A DNA stretch of 64,000 nucleotides from Syngnathus acus (lineage: Eukaryota > Chordata > Actinopteri > Syngnathiformes > Syngnathidae). Shown here piece by piece: positions 12,540-27,500 of this stretch; position 1 is the stretch's first letter, and the number at the start of each line of letters is the position of its first letter. Location of the stretch: positions 5,956,491 to 6,020,490 of the forward strand of contig NC_051092.1 of the NCBI RefSeq assembly GCF_901709675.1, written 5' to 3'. Position numbers and translations under genes: made by a program. Below the pieces are notes generated by a model, which saw nothing but the letters and a program-made list of their open reading frames with translations, ran no database searches and had not been told where the DNA came from.

Positions 12540-15500
12540 ATGGATACGCCTGAAAGCCCTACCCGGTCATTGCAGTCTCCCGTGGAGGAAAAGGACATTT
12601 CTGACAGTGAGCTACTGGATTCCCCCGGTGAGGAGGATGGGGTCATATCAGACAGTGAGCTACTCTATGAAGAAAATGGAGAACTGGTGGAAGAGGATGA
12701 AGATGAGGATACAGTCGAAATCAGAGGAGGAGGTCTGGCATTACAGGCGGTGGCAGGGGAAGAGGATGAGGTCGTACCTGACTTTGTTTCTGAGCCAGAT
12801 GATGATGAATCTGTAGGAGAAACTGATGGACTGGGCCAAGAGGATGAGGCTATTTTGCTAATGGAAGGGGATGAGGACGATGACGATTATAAAGATGATG
12901 ACGATGATGATAGACAGCATGAGGGTGGTTTGGATGGAGAGGATGAGGTTGAAGATGGAGATGATCGATTACTTCACACTCTGTCCCCTGAATTAGAACC
13001 AGCACAAGGCAAGAACTTTGTCACCAAGGAAAACAAAAAATCATCAGACACGTATGGGAAGTCCAGAAGGGATGCAGCGGTCCTTGGTGCTGATCGTGAA
13101 GATGAGGAAGAAGATGAGGAGGAGGAGGGAGTGAAAAACGTTGCAGAAGAACAGAATGATATTTTGCGGACTCGAGACGGGAGAGCTCCTGTGTCGAGAG
13201 ACATTAAGGAGGACTCGCCGTCTGTTTCCAGGGAGCTGGATGAACATGAGCTGGATTATGATGAGGAAGTCCCAGATGAGCCCAACATCCCCCCACATGA
13301 CGATGAGGAAGAAGAGGATGCAAAACTAGCCTTGGAAGAGGAGGTGAGCGAAGCCACAACTGTAAAAAAGCGAGAGAAGAAACCAATCCTTCCCCCGTCC
13401 CCCAAAGATGGGGAAACCAGAAAGACCGATAACTCCAAAATTCGTAGAGAGTCTTTGAAAGACAAGAAGAAAGAAGAGGATGATGGAGAGATTGACGAAG
13501 GCGAGATTGATGTAAGTAGACACGGTTTGGCTGATAACCGCATGGGGCTTGATTACAGTTGGTGTCACAGTGCAGGCAAATCGACCCAGATAGGATTTTA
13601 TTTTCGCCCGTAATCTACCTGTATCTTTTTTAATGACACTGCGTCCTGCGCAATTCCAATTCCGTTAGCAACCTGGGTCGCGTTCATATGTGGTCCTAGA
13701 TCGAATACGCATCAGAGGTTTTTTTGCAATGCGACCGCAGTCTAAACGGGCAGGGTGCATATCAGACCTGTATGTCACTAAAAGCGGGCTGCTTGGGAGT
13801 TAGATTGAATCTGTAGAGTTGTTCTGAGTAACAGTGTTGACTTATTATTATATCACATTAATCCAACTCGGAAGATGAAACATTAAGTGGTCCCTTGTGG
13901 CGATAGTAATTTAGCTAACGTTCAGCAGACAATTCTGGCGGCAGTGACGTGACGTCATCTTGAGTGGCGTCTCCATGTAATTAGGTCCAAGAGCCTCACT
14001 TCATTAACCCAAAAATGTTGTATTCATCTACCTCCTCCCAAATTGTTCATGTGGAGATATGAGATGATAAAACGTTTAGCCCCTACGCGCTGGACCATAT
14101 TTACTTCCGAAATCTCTAAACTGTAAATGATGTCGTCTTTTTATGCGCGGGTGGGTTTCTTTGGGGACCCATTGAGTTCACACTCCAGACAGACTGAGGT
14201 TGCATTTAATAGTATGTAATGTGCTCAGTGGCCTAGTGGTAGGGTGTCCCCCCTGAGACTGGAAGGTTGTGGGTTCAAACCCCGGCCGGGTCATACCAAA
14301 GACAATAAAAATGGGACCCATTGCCTCCCTGCTTGGCACTCAGCATTAAGGGTTGGAATTGGGGGGTTAGATCACCAACTGATTCCCGAGCGCGGCACCG
14401 CTGCTGCTCACTGCTCCCCTCTCCCCCAGGGGATGGATTAAAATCACACGGGGATGGGTTAAATGCAGAGGACAAATTTCACCACACCCAGGTGTGTGTG
14501 TGACGATCATTGGGACTTTAATCTTTAGTCGATAAAAGACAGCATATTGTAATTTTTCTACTAAAAATCATTGAATGTGTTTCACTGTTATTTCGAGGCT
14601 CTCATTGGCAGCGTTTGCTGAATGAGCCGCTTCATACCTTGCAAGTTGAACATCATGTGCCTTAAAATGTTCTGTTCAATGTAAAGCTGTATTTTCGTGT
14701 TTAATGTCTAGGACGATGATTTGGAGGAGGGGGAGGTAAAAGATCCGTCAGATAGAAAGATCAGACCACGTCCTATCTGCAGGTTCTTTATTAAAGGTAA
14801 GTCATGTTAGAACATATCGTGACCTCTGTTTAGCTTCTGTTGTATAGAGAACCTGTAAAAATGCGTCCTGTAAATTGTGAAACAGTGTTCACAGTTGTGC
14901 CTTAATCCTTGTGATCCTCCACGGAACTATACAGATCATGTGGTTGAAATTTAAGAAATTGAGTTTAGGGCTCAAATGGCTCCTTGACTAATTTGGGTAC
15001 CTTTGTTCAAAGAATTGCCCGAGGCATTTTTTTTTTTTCTGCCTTGAGTACACATTTATTTATGTGTACAATAGAAGTAATGACGTAGTAAGACGTCAAA
15101 CTGCAGGAACAATAGTTCAAGCTATTTATGACAGTAATAGGCCGCCAACTTGATGAGAAAGCCAACTTGAAAGGTAAACGTAGCTCTTCAATGCCAAGTT
15201 GTTGTTTTTTTTGTCAATGTTGCAGCCTAATGACTGACTTGTTGTTTCCCAGACTCGCGTTTGCCGTCACAGACTGAAATAACATTCAATCGCTAATTAA
15301 GGGCACTAAAAAACAACAACTTGTAACTGTGATTACGCTGACACTGTCATGCGGCACCTTTTTGCAGCGTTTAATGGCACTCCAGCGTTAGCTCCTTGCA
15401 ACGCTAGCTGCTAGAAGTGCTCAAGTGCCCCATATAGGCTTGCAAGAACTTTTTAAAGGCAGTTTATTAGACCTAAATGACACTATCGCAGTTTGATTCT

Positions 15501-18500
15501 CGCTGACAGCCTGACTGATGCCGTTCCTACAAATCACTTTTTATCAAACCAGACTTACTCAAGTCAAGCCTGCTGTTTTCCGCTAGCAAAATTGCTACTC
15601 TGTTTCTGTTGTTAATCTGTCTCATAGATCTGCTACGCACAATTGAAATTTTAAGTATGAAATATTGTCTGAAATAAAAATCAGTTGGTTGTTCGTTCAG
15701 TGGGAATTTGTTTGGGGTCTTCTGTATTTATAAGACGATTTTCGTTAATTATTATTTCTATCCGAATACCCAATCATTTGATAATAATTAAGGATAAACA
15801 GAAGACTAGGTGATTACCAAAATATTCCATAGCTGAAGCCCCAATAGAGTTATGTATATTTTCTGATAATGCATTAAAATGCTCTCACGTGATGTGTAGA
15901 TTGTGGAAATTGGACAATATTTGGTACAGCTATATGAATTTAAAGATAAGGAATCAAGTAGTAACATTGATCTAAGTTGGCCCTAGCCCATCGGGAACAA
16001 TTAGCTTAACAGTAAGGCTCTTAGTGCTCTCCAACTCTCGTCTCTTAAGTGTCAGTTGGAATAACGTAACATGGTAAACATTTCTTTTAGTAGAACTGCA
16101 ATTTTATGACACCGCTCTCCCCAATTCATGCAGCTCACTGATTGATGAAGTCAATGTTTTTGAAGAGTCAATCATTATTGATCATTATTTATTGCCAAAG
16201 ATGAACCACTAATAACTCCAACCTAAATCATTACAAGATTCTATTGTGTGGTCTATTTTCATGAACTTTCAAGAACTATTTTGTTTCACCAGGCAATTGT
16301 ACTTGGGGTATGAACTGTCGGTTTATCCACCCTGGTGTCAATGACAAAGGTAACTATTCCCTCATCACAAAGCCAGACATCTTCTCACCTAATGGAGCAC
16401 AGCCTGGAGGACCCCTGCCGCTTATACCCAACAACTCCTGGGTAAGTCGCTGTCTCACTTCTTCAAGTGGGTATTTGTGTTCTTTTTAATCATGTGTGCA
16501 GGACAAGGGAAAGTCCATTTATTTGAATTTGTTTGACAAAGTGAAACTTGTATGTTGTATTAGTCACAACGACGTGAAATATTTCAAGTTGGACTTTTTT
16601 TTAATTTAGATCATTATTGTCAAATGTTGGCCTTTTGAAAAGTGTTCTCAAACTCGCAGCCCGCAGGCCAATCACCTTAATATGAGAGTTTAATGTTAGT
16701 GTCGCCCACGATTTTGATATGAATGATTGTGTGCGAGTGGATTGTTTTCTGTTTGTATTTGTTGTTTGTATAGCGTCATAGTTTGAATGACTTTCACCTT
16801 GCGTTATGCTTTAGTGGTTTGCCTGTTTGAAACGAATAAATTCATCATCAATGTGGTTCAAGTCAGGCAAGTTTGTTGGCCGATCAAGTAGTGTTAGTCC
16901 ATGGCTGTTTAGATAGGTATTGGTAGTGTTGATGTATGGTCAACTACCAAATCCTGCTGAAAAATAGAATCATTGTTTATAAAAAGCTTGTCGGCAGCCA
17001 GACTCATTTTTTGCTCCAAGATTTTGTGGTTGACAGCTGCATTGACTGTGGACTTTAACAAAGACAGTGGCTCCACACCAGCATGGTTGACAAGGTTCCC
17101 CTTAGCATTACGGACCGTGGAAACATCACAGTGGACTTAAAGCAGTTTGACTTTTGTGCTTATTCACACTCTGTAACATTGAAGTGCAAATGAAATGCAA
17201 AATTGACTTTCTTCTGAAAAGAGTTGAGACACTGGGCAACAAACCTGTACTCCCAGGGGAAAGGGAGCAGGAGACAGAGTAGAAGTGGTAGTCATCAATA
17301 ATCATTGAAACTTCCATCCATTATCTGAACCACTATATCCTTTATGATATCATTTAAATATACAAGTTCATTGCCAGTTTTGGCAGAGTCATCGCAACAT
17401 GGCTCACGGTCCAAAAAAGAGGTTTCCTTTTCGGAGGTGCTGGCACAACCTGTTAGCAAATTGGCTTTGCCTCACAAGCGCGGGCTGCCTTGTTTCTTTC
17501 TGTTGCTTTGTTTTCACACCTGTATTTGCATATTTGTAATTGTTTTTTGGCACAGTATAATGATCATCATTTCTCTTTCAGGCTGCACCCGCAGTGGAAG
17601 AGCTCCCCCCTCCTCCACCTCCTGTCGAACCTCCCGTGGAAAGTGCGTGGGAGAGAGGTGTCAGGCATGCCAAAGAGGTAACCATCATGTGTCAAAACTG
17701 GATGAATCACATATGGGGTTTCGAAGGGCAGTCACAATGTTGCATTATATTTGTTTTAGAATTCCGATGAGAATTTCCGTACTGGTAATTCTCAACTGGC
17801 CTGGAGAACGACACAATGGAAATAAATCAATGAATGCTCACTAAGACAAACAATACTAACTTGCTTTGCAAACTACACAAAGCGGTCTTTAGTGTCGTTC
17901 GCTGAAGCTTTTATTTTACCCGTTTCGCAGTCCAGGGTCAGCCCACTGCATTTTTTTGGAAGGGGGGGGGACAATTTTCACTCAAAACTACTCGGATCAT
18001 CTGTTAACCTGGTCAATTTCTTTCAGTATTCTTTTAGCAGAGTGGCATTGGAGGCTACTCAAAACAAGAATGATCAAATACAACGTCAAATATCTTGTCT
18101 TTGTAGTGTATTCAGCTAAATATAGATGGAAAGGAATTTGCAAATCGGTGTAATTTGTTTTTGCCAAAATCTTACACAAAGTTCCAATTTAATTTGATTT
18201 AGGATTTGTAGTTTACGGACATAATTGGCCTTTATTTGGTATTGCTATTTTGGCTTGGTTTTGGCTACTCTGGGGGAAAAACTCAAGATATCACCACTGT
18301 CACTGATGACGGCTGTGTCTGTAAAAATTCAGGAATGAGTAGAATATTTGGGTAAAGTGTTATCTTCAAACTAGATAGTGGACCCACCAATGTGCTCAGG
18401 CATGGCCGTGTTCATTTATTAAACAAATTCTGTTTACTTTTACGTTTCCTGTAGATTTTGAAGAAGGCCACCATCCGAAAGGAACAAGAGCCAGACTTTG

Positions 18501-21500
18501 AGGAGAAATGTTTCAATGTGACTATTGGAGAAGATGAGAGAGAATTTGACAAGGAGAACGAGTTCTTCAGGGACCGCAGCTACCGTATAATCAGAGAGTA
18601 TGATCTACCTGCATTTGCTGCACTGATTCCTTATTTGAAATGACTCATACTTACTGACCAAATGGTCAGCGATTGGGACCCGAATTATTTTTGTCTTTCA
18701 AGATTCAACTGACAGGGAAAACGCTTGTTAGTGGGACATCCCCACATATTGAATGGGTGTCACTCAGTTATTCGGATTTTCACTATTGGGTGCAAATAGT
18801 GGGCATCCTCCGTAGGCTACATGGTTTTAAAATTAAGTAATAACATAACCTTGGATGGAATTAATTTGATTTCCAAAAATTTGCAATGTCTACATTTTTT
18901 AATTTGAACTTTACCCAGTTACAATGGGAGAACTGAGTGTCAAAATAAAGCACCTCGATTGAGAGGTTCTAAAGCCATTATGCAATCATTGAGGGTACTT
19001 GGTACTATATTTTGTAAATATACATACTGGATTGATAAACTAGACAATATAATTTGGTTTTTTGGTATTACCTTATTGCTCTTTCTTATGAAGACCAGAT
19101 ACTGCAGGCAAGACTGCATTAATAGGTGACCTGACTTTCCTGGGACAGAAATGACTTAGGACTTTAAGTCTTGATGGTTAAGACTTTGTAATTCTTGCAC
19201 ATGTGGGACTTGGGGATGGTATCACCAAGCTCACTGTTCAACATCGGCTCATGTAGATGGTGTTGGTGATTAAACGACAGTTAACACTGTTGGTATTAAT
19301 TGATTAATCAATATAATAATTAATACATAATTAATTGATTGATTACTCAGCTTTTTATTTAAAAAAAAAATACTCTTTTGGATGTTTTAATCAATATGAG
19401 ACAGTCAATAGAATATAAACAGTTTATTCACTAATATTTAATTTGCTCTTCCAGAGAAATGGACATCAGAGAGCCAATATATGGGTAAGTATAAACTAGT
19501 CTATATTAAAAGCTTGCTTTATCATCCCAGTTGTTACAGTCCATCAAAAAAATCAGCAGACCTTTAACTCAAATGTTCAGGTATGCACATTTTTGATGTG
19601 TCCATTAAATTGCTGTAATACGTTCACAGTGATCAATATGCTGATCCATACTATGACTATGAAATGGAGGCCCTATGGCGAGGTGGGCAGTATGAAAATT
19701 TCCAAGTGCAGTATACCGAAGCTCCTCTTCCATACCACTATAATGTAAGTATCCTCAACGCATGCAACGACTTATACAGGCTGTTGATCTGCTTCTTGCT
19801 CTCGTAGTGCAGAGACCTTTTTTTCCATTTCTTTTAAGTTGATCACTTCTTTTAAGTTATTCCATTTATATATATATGCAAGATGCCATTTACCATGAAT
19901 AACTGTCAAGGAACTTTTGCATTACAGTAATTGTATGACACGTCGTCCATGTGCATGCATGACCAATAGTGTCAGACCACCTCTTCCAAGCGTGCCAGAG
20001 GAGGGGAAGTGTACCGAACCTAAAAAAATCTGGAAAGTTGCTCTAAAGTGTTGTATCGTGAGGTGATGCCGCACGTAAACATTTTGAAGGATGGATGTTT
20101 GCAAAGCAACGTGAGTGCAGGCTAGAGGAGGCCAGGGGAAAGAAGGGTAATCGCACCAAAGTGTGTTACTACAGAACTCATCTAGTGTGAGTGATCCCTT
20201 TTAGACAGTTGCTTTTCTGTTACTTTATTTCACCAGCATTCACATTCACACGACATCAAGTTGATCAACTTTGAGCGGGAGTGAACATTCACAAGCAAAG
20301 GAAGAACATAGACTCCACACAGACCCTGAACAAAACCCTTGTTGGTAGGGCTTCACAATATATTGAAAAAATATCCATATCGCGATAATGGCAATATGCC
20401 TATCGCAACGGGAATACAAACTTAAATGCACATCGCCGTTTCGTAGTTGAACATTAAGGGGGTTAAAATTAAAGTGTACCCGTGGAGCACAGAAGACAAA
20501 ATATGGTTTATCAAGAAAAACTGTATCCAAACACATTTTGGGTTACACTGGTTGTATTATAGCAAGCTTATAATAGTTTGCCGAACCCATTTGTCGAGTC
20601 TCCCGGGGCACATCCATATTGCCTGTAAAAAAGGGGAGCCTAAGGTGCGCCATGAAGCGACGGCATTGAGAGCGGTTTTGGGTCGACCACCTCATCAATA
20701 CAAGGTGACTTGGCGTCTGACTGCAATGCAGCTTTTTCAAGGTCAGATTCAGAAATACCTGAGGCACTCTCACAATTTTCCAGTGTCGATGCTGTCTGAA
20801 GGTAAATAAATGATTTTATCTGACATCTCCATGTCAAATGAGGAAGCAGGCGGGGCTGACGGCTTGCTCTTGGCTTGCTCTTGGCTTGCCCTTGGCTTGC
20901 CCTTTTCTTCTCCCCCTACGACCGCTCATTAGGGTCCCCTCGGTATTAGGGGGGAAAAAAAGAAGGCAGATTTACAGCCCTAAGTATGTGATCTGGCGTA
21001 TCACTCAAAAGCAAGTGCTGGGTGCAAGGGAAGAGGGCCCTGTCAATGACTTGACATCACATCCGTTCCCAACATGGCCCTGTGCATTAAAATACACCAA
21101 GAAAATTATTTTGGGCAAATACAAGACGAGACACAAAAATAGAAACACCAGATTGCCTTCAAACTTTACAAAATTGCTCTCTTTTACCCATCAAGGCTGT
21201 AGAAGCCCCAAGGGTACACTTTAATTAGAATACATTATTGAGCTTGTCACAGGAAAAATAATATTGAAGTTATATAAAAAATGTGATTTATCTTAGGTAC
21301 AAAATGAATATTGCAATAATATATATCGCTTTATTAAACAGCATCACATTTTTTTCAAATATTGTGCAGCCCTAGTTCTTGGTCTACATACCATTGCCCC
21401 ACAGTTGGGTAATCCTGACATCTAGTCAGGACATCCAAAAAAAAAAAAGCCTTTACAAGACGTTTTTGACCAAGCAACAGATGTCAATCCCAGGGGGATC

Positions 21501-24500
21501 TAATCCTGTGTATATTGTTGGTAAAATATTTTAAAAATAATACAACATGATTTGTAATGATTTTTGTCACCATTCCAGGAGCGGGAAAGGGAACGGGACC
21601 CTCGGGAGAGGCACAGAGATCGAGAGCGGGATAGAGATCACCGTGAAAGGGAACGCCGGCAGAGGGAACGAGAGCGGGAGAGAGAGCGAGAGAAGGAGCG
21701 AATAAGGCGGAAAGAAGAGTGGGAGAGAGACAGGATAAAGCGCGATGAGAAGGAGAGACCGAAGATGCGTCCTCCTCGAGACATGCGGGAAAAGAAAAAT
21801 GATAACAAACTCAAGCCACAGTCACCTTTAATTCTACCACCCAAGTAAGTAAGATACGTGATCAATCTCTAAAATCTTGCGATAGAAGGAAGTAAAGATG
21901 GTGATTTGAGTCATTGTGTCTTGGACTGAAGTCAACTTGAGTTTCCCTTTATAAATGTATAAATTGTTACTGAATATGATACAAAGTAGTGCTGTCAGGT
22001 GTTTAAAAAAATAATCTAATTACAGGATTTGGAATAAATTCATTTTATGAATCACATTTTTATCATAATACCCCTATTGAAAGTTATTGTACAGACTATC
22101 GCTTAAAATGTCCAAAACAGCGATTAATTGGCACCAACATTTACATGGACATCTCTACTTATTACTATTTCAACATATTAAAAGGATTAGCCTCTCCATG
22201 GCTGATTTAAGAGCAAGAAATGAGCAGCCTCTCTGCAACTCAAGTGCCGTTTCTGTCACGGCTATATCCTTTCACCAGTCACAAACGTACGCAAACACGA
22301 TGCGTTTCCGAAAGGCTTTACGTAAGAGGAATTGTCAATGCGTCGTTATATTTTCAATTGAAATTGAATAGTTTAAAGCTATAGACATGGAGGGGAGGGG
22401 TCTGTGGCCCTATTCTTCATTAAAAGTGGGCGGTTTAAAGGCGTTCGTTGTTTCATTATTTCTCCAAAATGAATAGATAAAATAAAAAATGACTAACTTA
22501 TTTTCCTGATTAAAAAAAAAAAAAATAGATTAACTGGGTTCGTTAGTGAAAAATGAATCAACCTGTTTCAACCTTTCTTTACCGTATTTTCTGCACTATA
22601 CGGCGCACTGGATTATAAAGCGCACTTTCATTTAATTTTTTATTTTAGAATTGTTTTCATATATACGGCACACCCGTTTAAAAGGCGCATAGAATAGAAG
22701 CTACTACAGCAAACTGGGGTTGACTAGGGTTACGTTATGCATCCACTAGATGGAGCTGTGCTAAAGGGAATGTCAACTCAGTCAATGAGGTAAAAAAAAG
22801 TCCAACTCCCATTCCATATAAAAGTGATACGGTTTGGCTTCTTACTTGGTCCAGCAACCCCACTAATTTTTGATGGTCAAAAACATTCTATAGTTTAAAA
22901 GAAAAAAGTACGTGCGTTGATGTGTAACGCGTTTATTAGCTTGTTAGCGTTGGCGCCAGGTTTGTGTATGCGCAGCCAAACTTGCTGCGATGAGGGGGTT
23001 TGGTCACTGTCTATTGCGCATGTGCGGTTCACTGTGTTTGCCTCCCGACAGGCTACCTATATGTCAATCAAGCGATGGGATGGATTCTAGCCTATAGAGT
23101 TTTTAAAATGTCAAGCGATCGACCAGTAGTAGCTTACTTCGGTGACGCCCCTGACCACGGTTGCTGTAATGCTGAAAGCGATGCGACCTTGTAGTTTACT
23201 AGTTGTACTGCAACGTACGGAAATATTTTAGCAGAGCGCTGTGTACAACCAGTATGGATCAATAAATTCATCAATTGATCCGTATATAAGGCGCTCCGCA
23301 TCATAAGGCGCACTGGGGTTTTTTTCCGAGTAAATTATAAGCTTTTAAGTGCGCCCTATAGTGCGGAAAATACGGTCATTTGCAATACGCATTGAGTCGT
23401 CTAATATTGTAGAGATATATTTTTGAATAAAATGTCCCAATGACAAGTTAATATGTAAACCAGAGCTGCCAACTGTTACAGATTGTTTGTATTTTGTTAT
23501 GGAAATCACTGATTGCTGGAGGAATTTTTGGGCCGTAACATTTATTATAATGGATATAAGCTGGTGGCTCCGGTGACAGCGCACCTCACTGGTTTTTCAC
23601 GATGAGTAATAATCCAGTGACACGATGTTAACGGGATGATATACACGTGTAGCAGGAGAGAATGTGGAAGAGAAGTCAAATGATGAGTCAGTGTGTGGGT
23701 ATGCTGACCAACAGCGAGCCAACATTGTAGCCGCTAATGTAATCTAGAAGTGCGTTACCAGCACGAGCCAAATACAGCAGTTACATCACCAGAAAAAAAG
23801 TTATTGGCGCTTCATCAGATTTTTTTATACCATGTGTGTGTGTGTCTGTAATTTCAAGATGATACTTCATGTACTTGTACTTCAGTATTTGGCCACTTTA
23901 TACTTTTCAAACTTCTGTCGTATTTCAGGCTTCACACATAAATATATGAATTGTAACTTTTTGGTGAGGAATGGGACACACTCATGAAGTGGAATAGATT
24001 TTTGGGTATATTTTAAACTTTTTTCACAGTTAAAAAACTGAAAAGTGGGACGTGCAATATTATTCGGCCCCCTTGCTTGAAAACTTTGTAGCCGCCTTTT
24101 GCTACAGCCTTAAGTAGCTTGGGGTATGTCTATCAGTTTCTTGCCCAGTCTTCCTGGAAAAACATCTCAAACTGAGTGAGGTGGAATGGAGAGCGTTTGT
24201 GAACAGCAGTCTTCCGCTTTTTCCACAGATTTGCGATTGGATTCAGGTCTGAACTTTGGCTTGGCCATTGTAACACCTGAATATGTTTCTGTGTGAACCA
24301 TTTCATTGTGGATTTGGCTCTGATCTCCTTAGTTGAGATGAAAGTTTAGAGGGACGGCCGGGGTCTTGGTAGATCTGGAGTTGCCTGGTAGTCATTCCAT
24401 TTCAATATGATCACTTGCACAGTGCTCCTTGACATGTTCAAAGCTTGTGAACGTTTTTGTATCCAGATCCGGTTTTAAACTTCTCTCCAACAGTATCTCG

Positions 24501-27500
24501 GACCTGCCTGGTGTGTTCCTTGGTCTTCATGATGCTTTCTGAGCTTTAAACAGAACCCTGAGACTATCACAGAGTAGTTGCTTTTATACAGAGATTTGAT
24601 TACAGACAAGTGGATTCTATTTATCATCATCAGTCATTTAGTACAACATTGGCTCATTCAGAGATCTTCACTGAACCTCTGTAGTGAGCTTGCTGCACTG
24701 AAAGGAAAGGTGCCGAATAATATTGCACGCCCCACTTTTCAGTTTTTTATTTGTTAAAAAGGTTTAAAATGTCCAATAAATTTCATTCCACGTCACTTGT
24801 TGATTCTGAAAAATTACAATTTATATCTGTTTGAGGCCTGAAATGTGGGAAAAGGTTGAAAAGTTCAAGGGGGGGGGGGGGGGGGGGGGTGCTTTTCTTA
24901 CGCCTTTACAATCCACTTCCTGTAAAGTCCTCACTTAGACTGAGCTATGCTTTTCCTGAACCCTCATAAAAATCATTTAATTACATCGACAAGCTTTGAA
25001 AACACTGTTTACTTGACATTGAATGGATGGATGTTTACTTTCTTTGTTTGATTTTTTTTTTTTGTTTGATCCTTGAGCAAATGAAATGCTTCATCAAATG
25101 TCTAAAAATAGCTTGCGATTCTATTTTTAGTTCTGACACCCAGATGTATTGAGTCATCTATTTGCTCTTGCATCACACTTGCGGAATTTATCATTAACAC
25201 CAAGTCATTGACTAATTGACATACAACGACAATATGTTGTTCCAGATAAGATCATCACCAACTCTCATGACAATGGTCTTCTGTTTAATTATCAGTTCTT
25301 CCTGTTTTAGCGTGATGCTAAACTTAAATGGGTGGATATCGCAATGAACCAAAATATGCAACAGTGCTTAGCACCACTTTTATTACAGCCCTTTTGAAAT
25401 GCAAGAGTGGGGAAATCCCCGAACATGTTCATTTCCTCCTGTCAATACTTGCAGTAATTCGTTAATTCGAACAATATCTCTACCCAAGCAAACTGTCACG
25501 TAATGACCGGCCAATCCTGAATGGTTCACATAACACTTGAAAGTTTTTAGATATAACAGGAATGCTTTGTTTGTATTACGATCCTTGATGCGTCACAGGG
25601 AGTTGTCCGAGGATGTGAAACTCATTTAAATATTGCAAAAGGTGTCGTTTGCTCCTTTATTGTTGTTTGTGGTTAAAATTGGATTTGGGTGATCTCGCTG
25701 GACTTTATCCTGGTAATTGTATAACATGGCAGTCAACAAAGAAACGTCATCTGTGTCGTGCAGAATCCTTGTACCACCGTCATAAAAAACAAGCCATTTT
25801 TGACACTTCAGATCCGGCAATAATTTGTAATTTGTCAATCATTTGTCTACACAGACTAATAGTATCAACTGGTGAAAAAATTCTAATTTTCCAAATTTTA
25901 ACTTGGGGTTTTGACTCGAAGCCAGCAATATGTAGCAGGGATGAGAATTTTCCGCGGATCCGAGGATTTCTGTGTTTTTTTCCGTCGAAAGTATCATTTT
26001 TGTGAATGGTGTAAATCTGTTGAGAAAATTATTTTTGTATATATGGGGGGGAGCGGCCGGCCAGCTGGCCGGGCAACGTTAGCCTCGGCGACTTGCGAGC
26101 ATTCCCTCGCCTGCCGTGACGGCATCTTTAGGCACATCTCAAAACAAAGTTAGTTAAGATGTGAGTACGGAAATTGGCTGGCAGCAGTGATGCGACAACA
26201 TCCGCCTTATTTTCGGCAGCATTTTGGCGCTACTTTGGTCACATCATTTCCACTTGTTAACTTACGCGGAGAACTAAGTAAGTTTTCACACTGTCACAAT
26301 GTGAATTTGCGATTGGGTTTTCATCACTTGTAGACGAGTTATTTAGTTAGATAGATCGAGGGCCTACTCAGCAAACGTTTTCGCCAGCATGGCGAAGGTT
26401 TTGGAGAAAAAAGACGAGGATCGTGCCAGGGAAATAGACAAGTCGAACTGCTTCAGATGGGCATGGCTCGAGAGCAGCGTCATCGTACAACTCGGAACAC
26501 AGTCCGTAACCATGTGCCTGACTGAACAGATCCGTGAAGTAGATGTCCCGGGGAAGGTTTTGTGTATTCTCTGTCAAGATAGGATCAGCTATGGAGGTCG
26601 CGACTCTAGGAACATTAAAAGAGCACATCGAAGCAAAAAAAACCACAAAGCTACGTTTTGACTTTTACAAGCATGTGGGTTTAGAAAGTAACATGATGTT
26701 ACATGTAAGCTAGCTGTTTTGTGGCAAATATCTGTCCAGCCAATATCATTACGACTGTTTCAATTAGTGTATCAACACATTTACACAGATTTACCAAGTT
26801 GCATTTAAATTTTATTGGATTGAAAATAATTTGTTCTGAAAATGTAGCACTTCACAAAATTCTCAAAGCAGTCCTTTCATTCTAACATGTCTTACTTATT
26901 GCTTCGTCTTCTATCTTTTCAGCCGACCAATGGAGCCTCCCACCAAGAAAGAGCTTGTGCCAGCAATGAGACAACCGGACGAGTGGAAGGACCCTTGGCG
27001 TCGGTCAAAATCCCCCAGGAGAAGATCCAGTCTGGGTTCTCCACCCCGAGGTCGTCGGAGAAATCGTCATTCGGGTTCTTCTGTTTCTCCATCAAACTCT
27101 TCCCGGTATGAGCTTTCCTTGCAAGTCATCATGCCTGATAGAATGATGAAAATCTCATTCTACAATATACCGGCTGTATGGCTTGCGATTTTATTCTTTT
27201 ATTGCAGCCACCAAATGATGCGCAATCTCCAAGTATCTTTCGATTTGTGTCAATGTTTTTCTTTGCTCCTTCATTTTCTCTGTCTGCCACAGGTCTTCGT
27301 CTCACTCTTCGTCCTACACTGGCTCGGGCTCCTCTCGTTCCCGCAGCCGCTCCACCTCATTCAGCTCCTATACCAGCCACTCCTCGCATCACAGCTCTTT
27401 CAGTGGGAGCCGCTCGAGGTTTGTTTGTCTCACAATGCCTTTTAAATCATTTTGTATACCTTCTCTGCAGCTTTACTAAATATACCTGCTCGCAAAACTA

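Noticed and set aside
12974-13568. Antisense Ser-rich ORFs opposite zc3h18 exon 1
   Set aside because: Poly-serine arises from the acidic GAG/GAT codons of the real exon read backwards.
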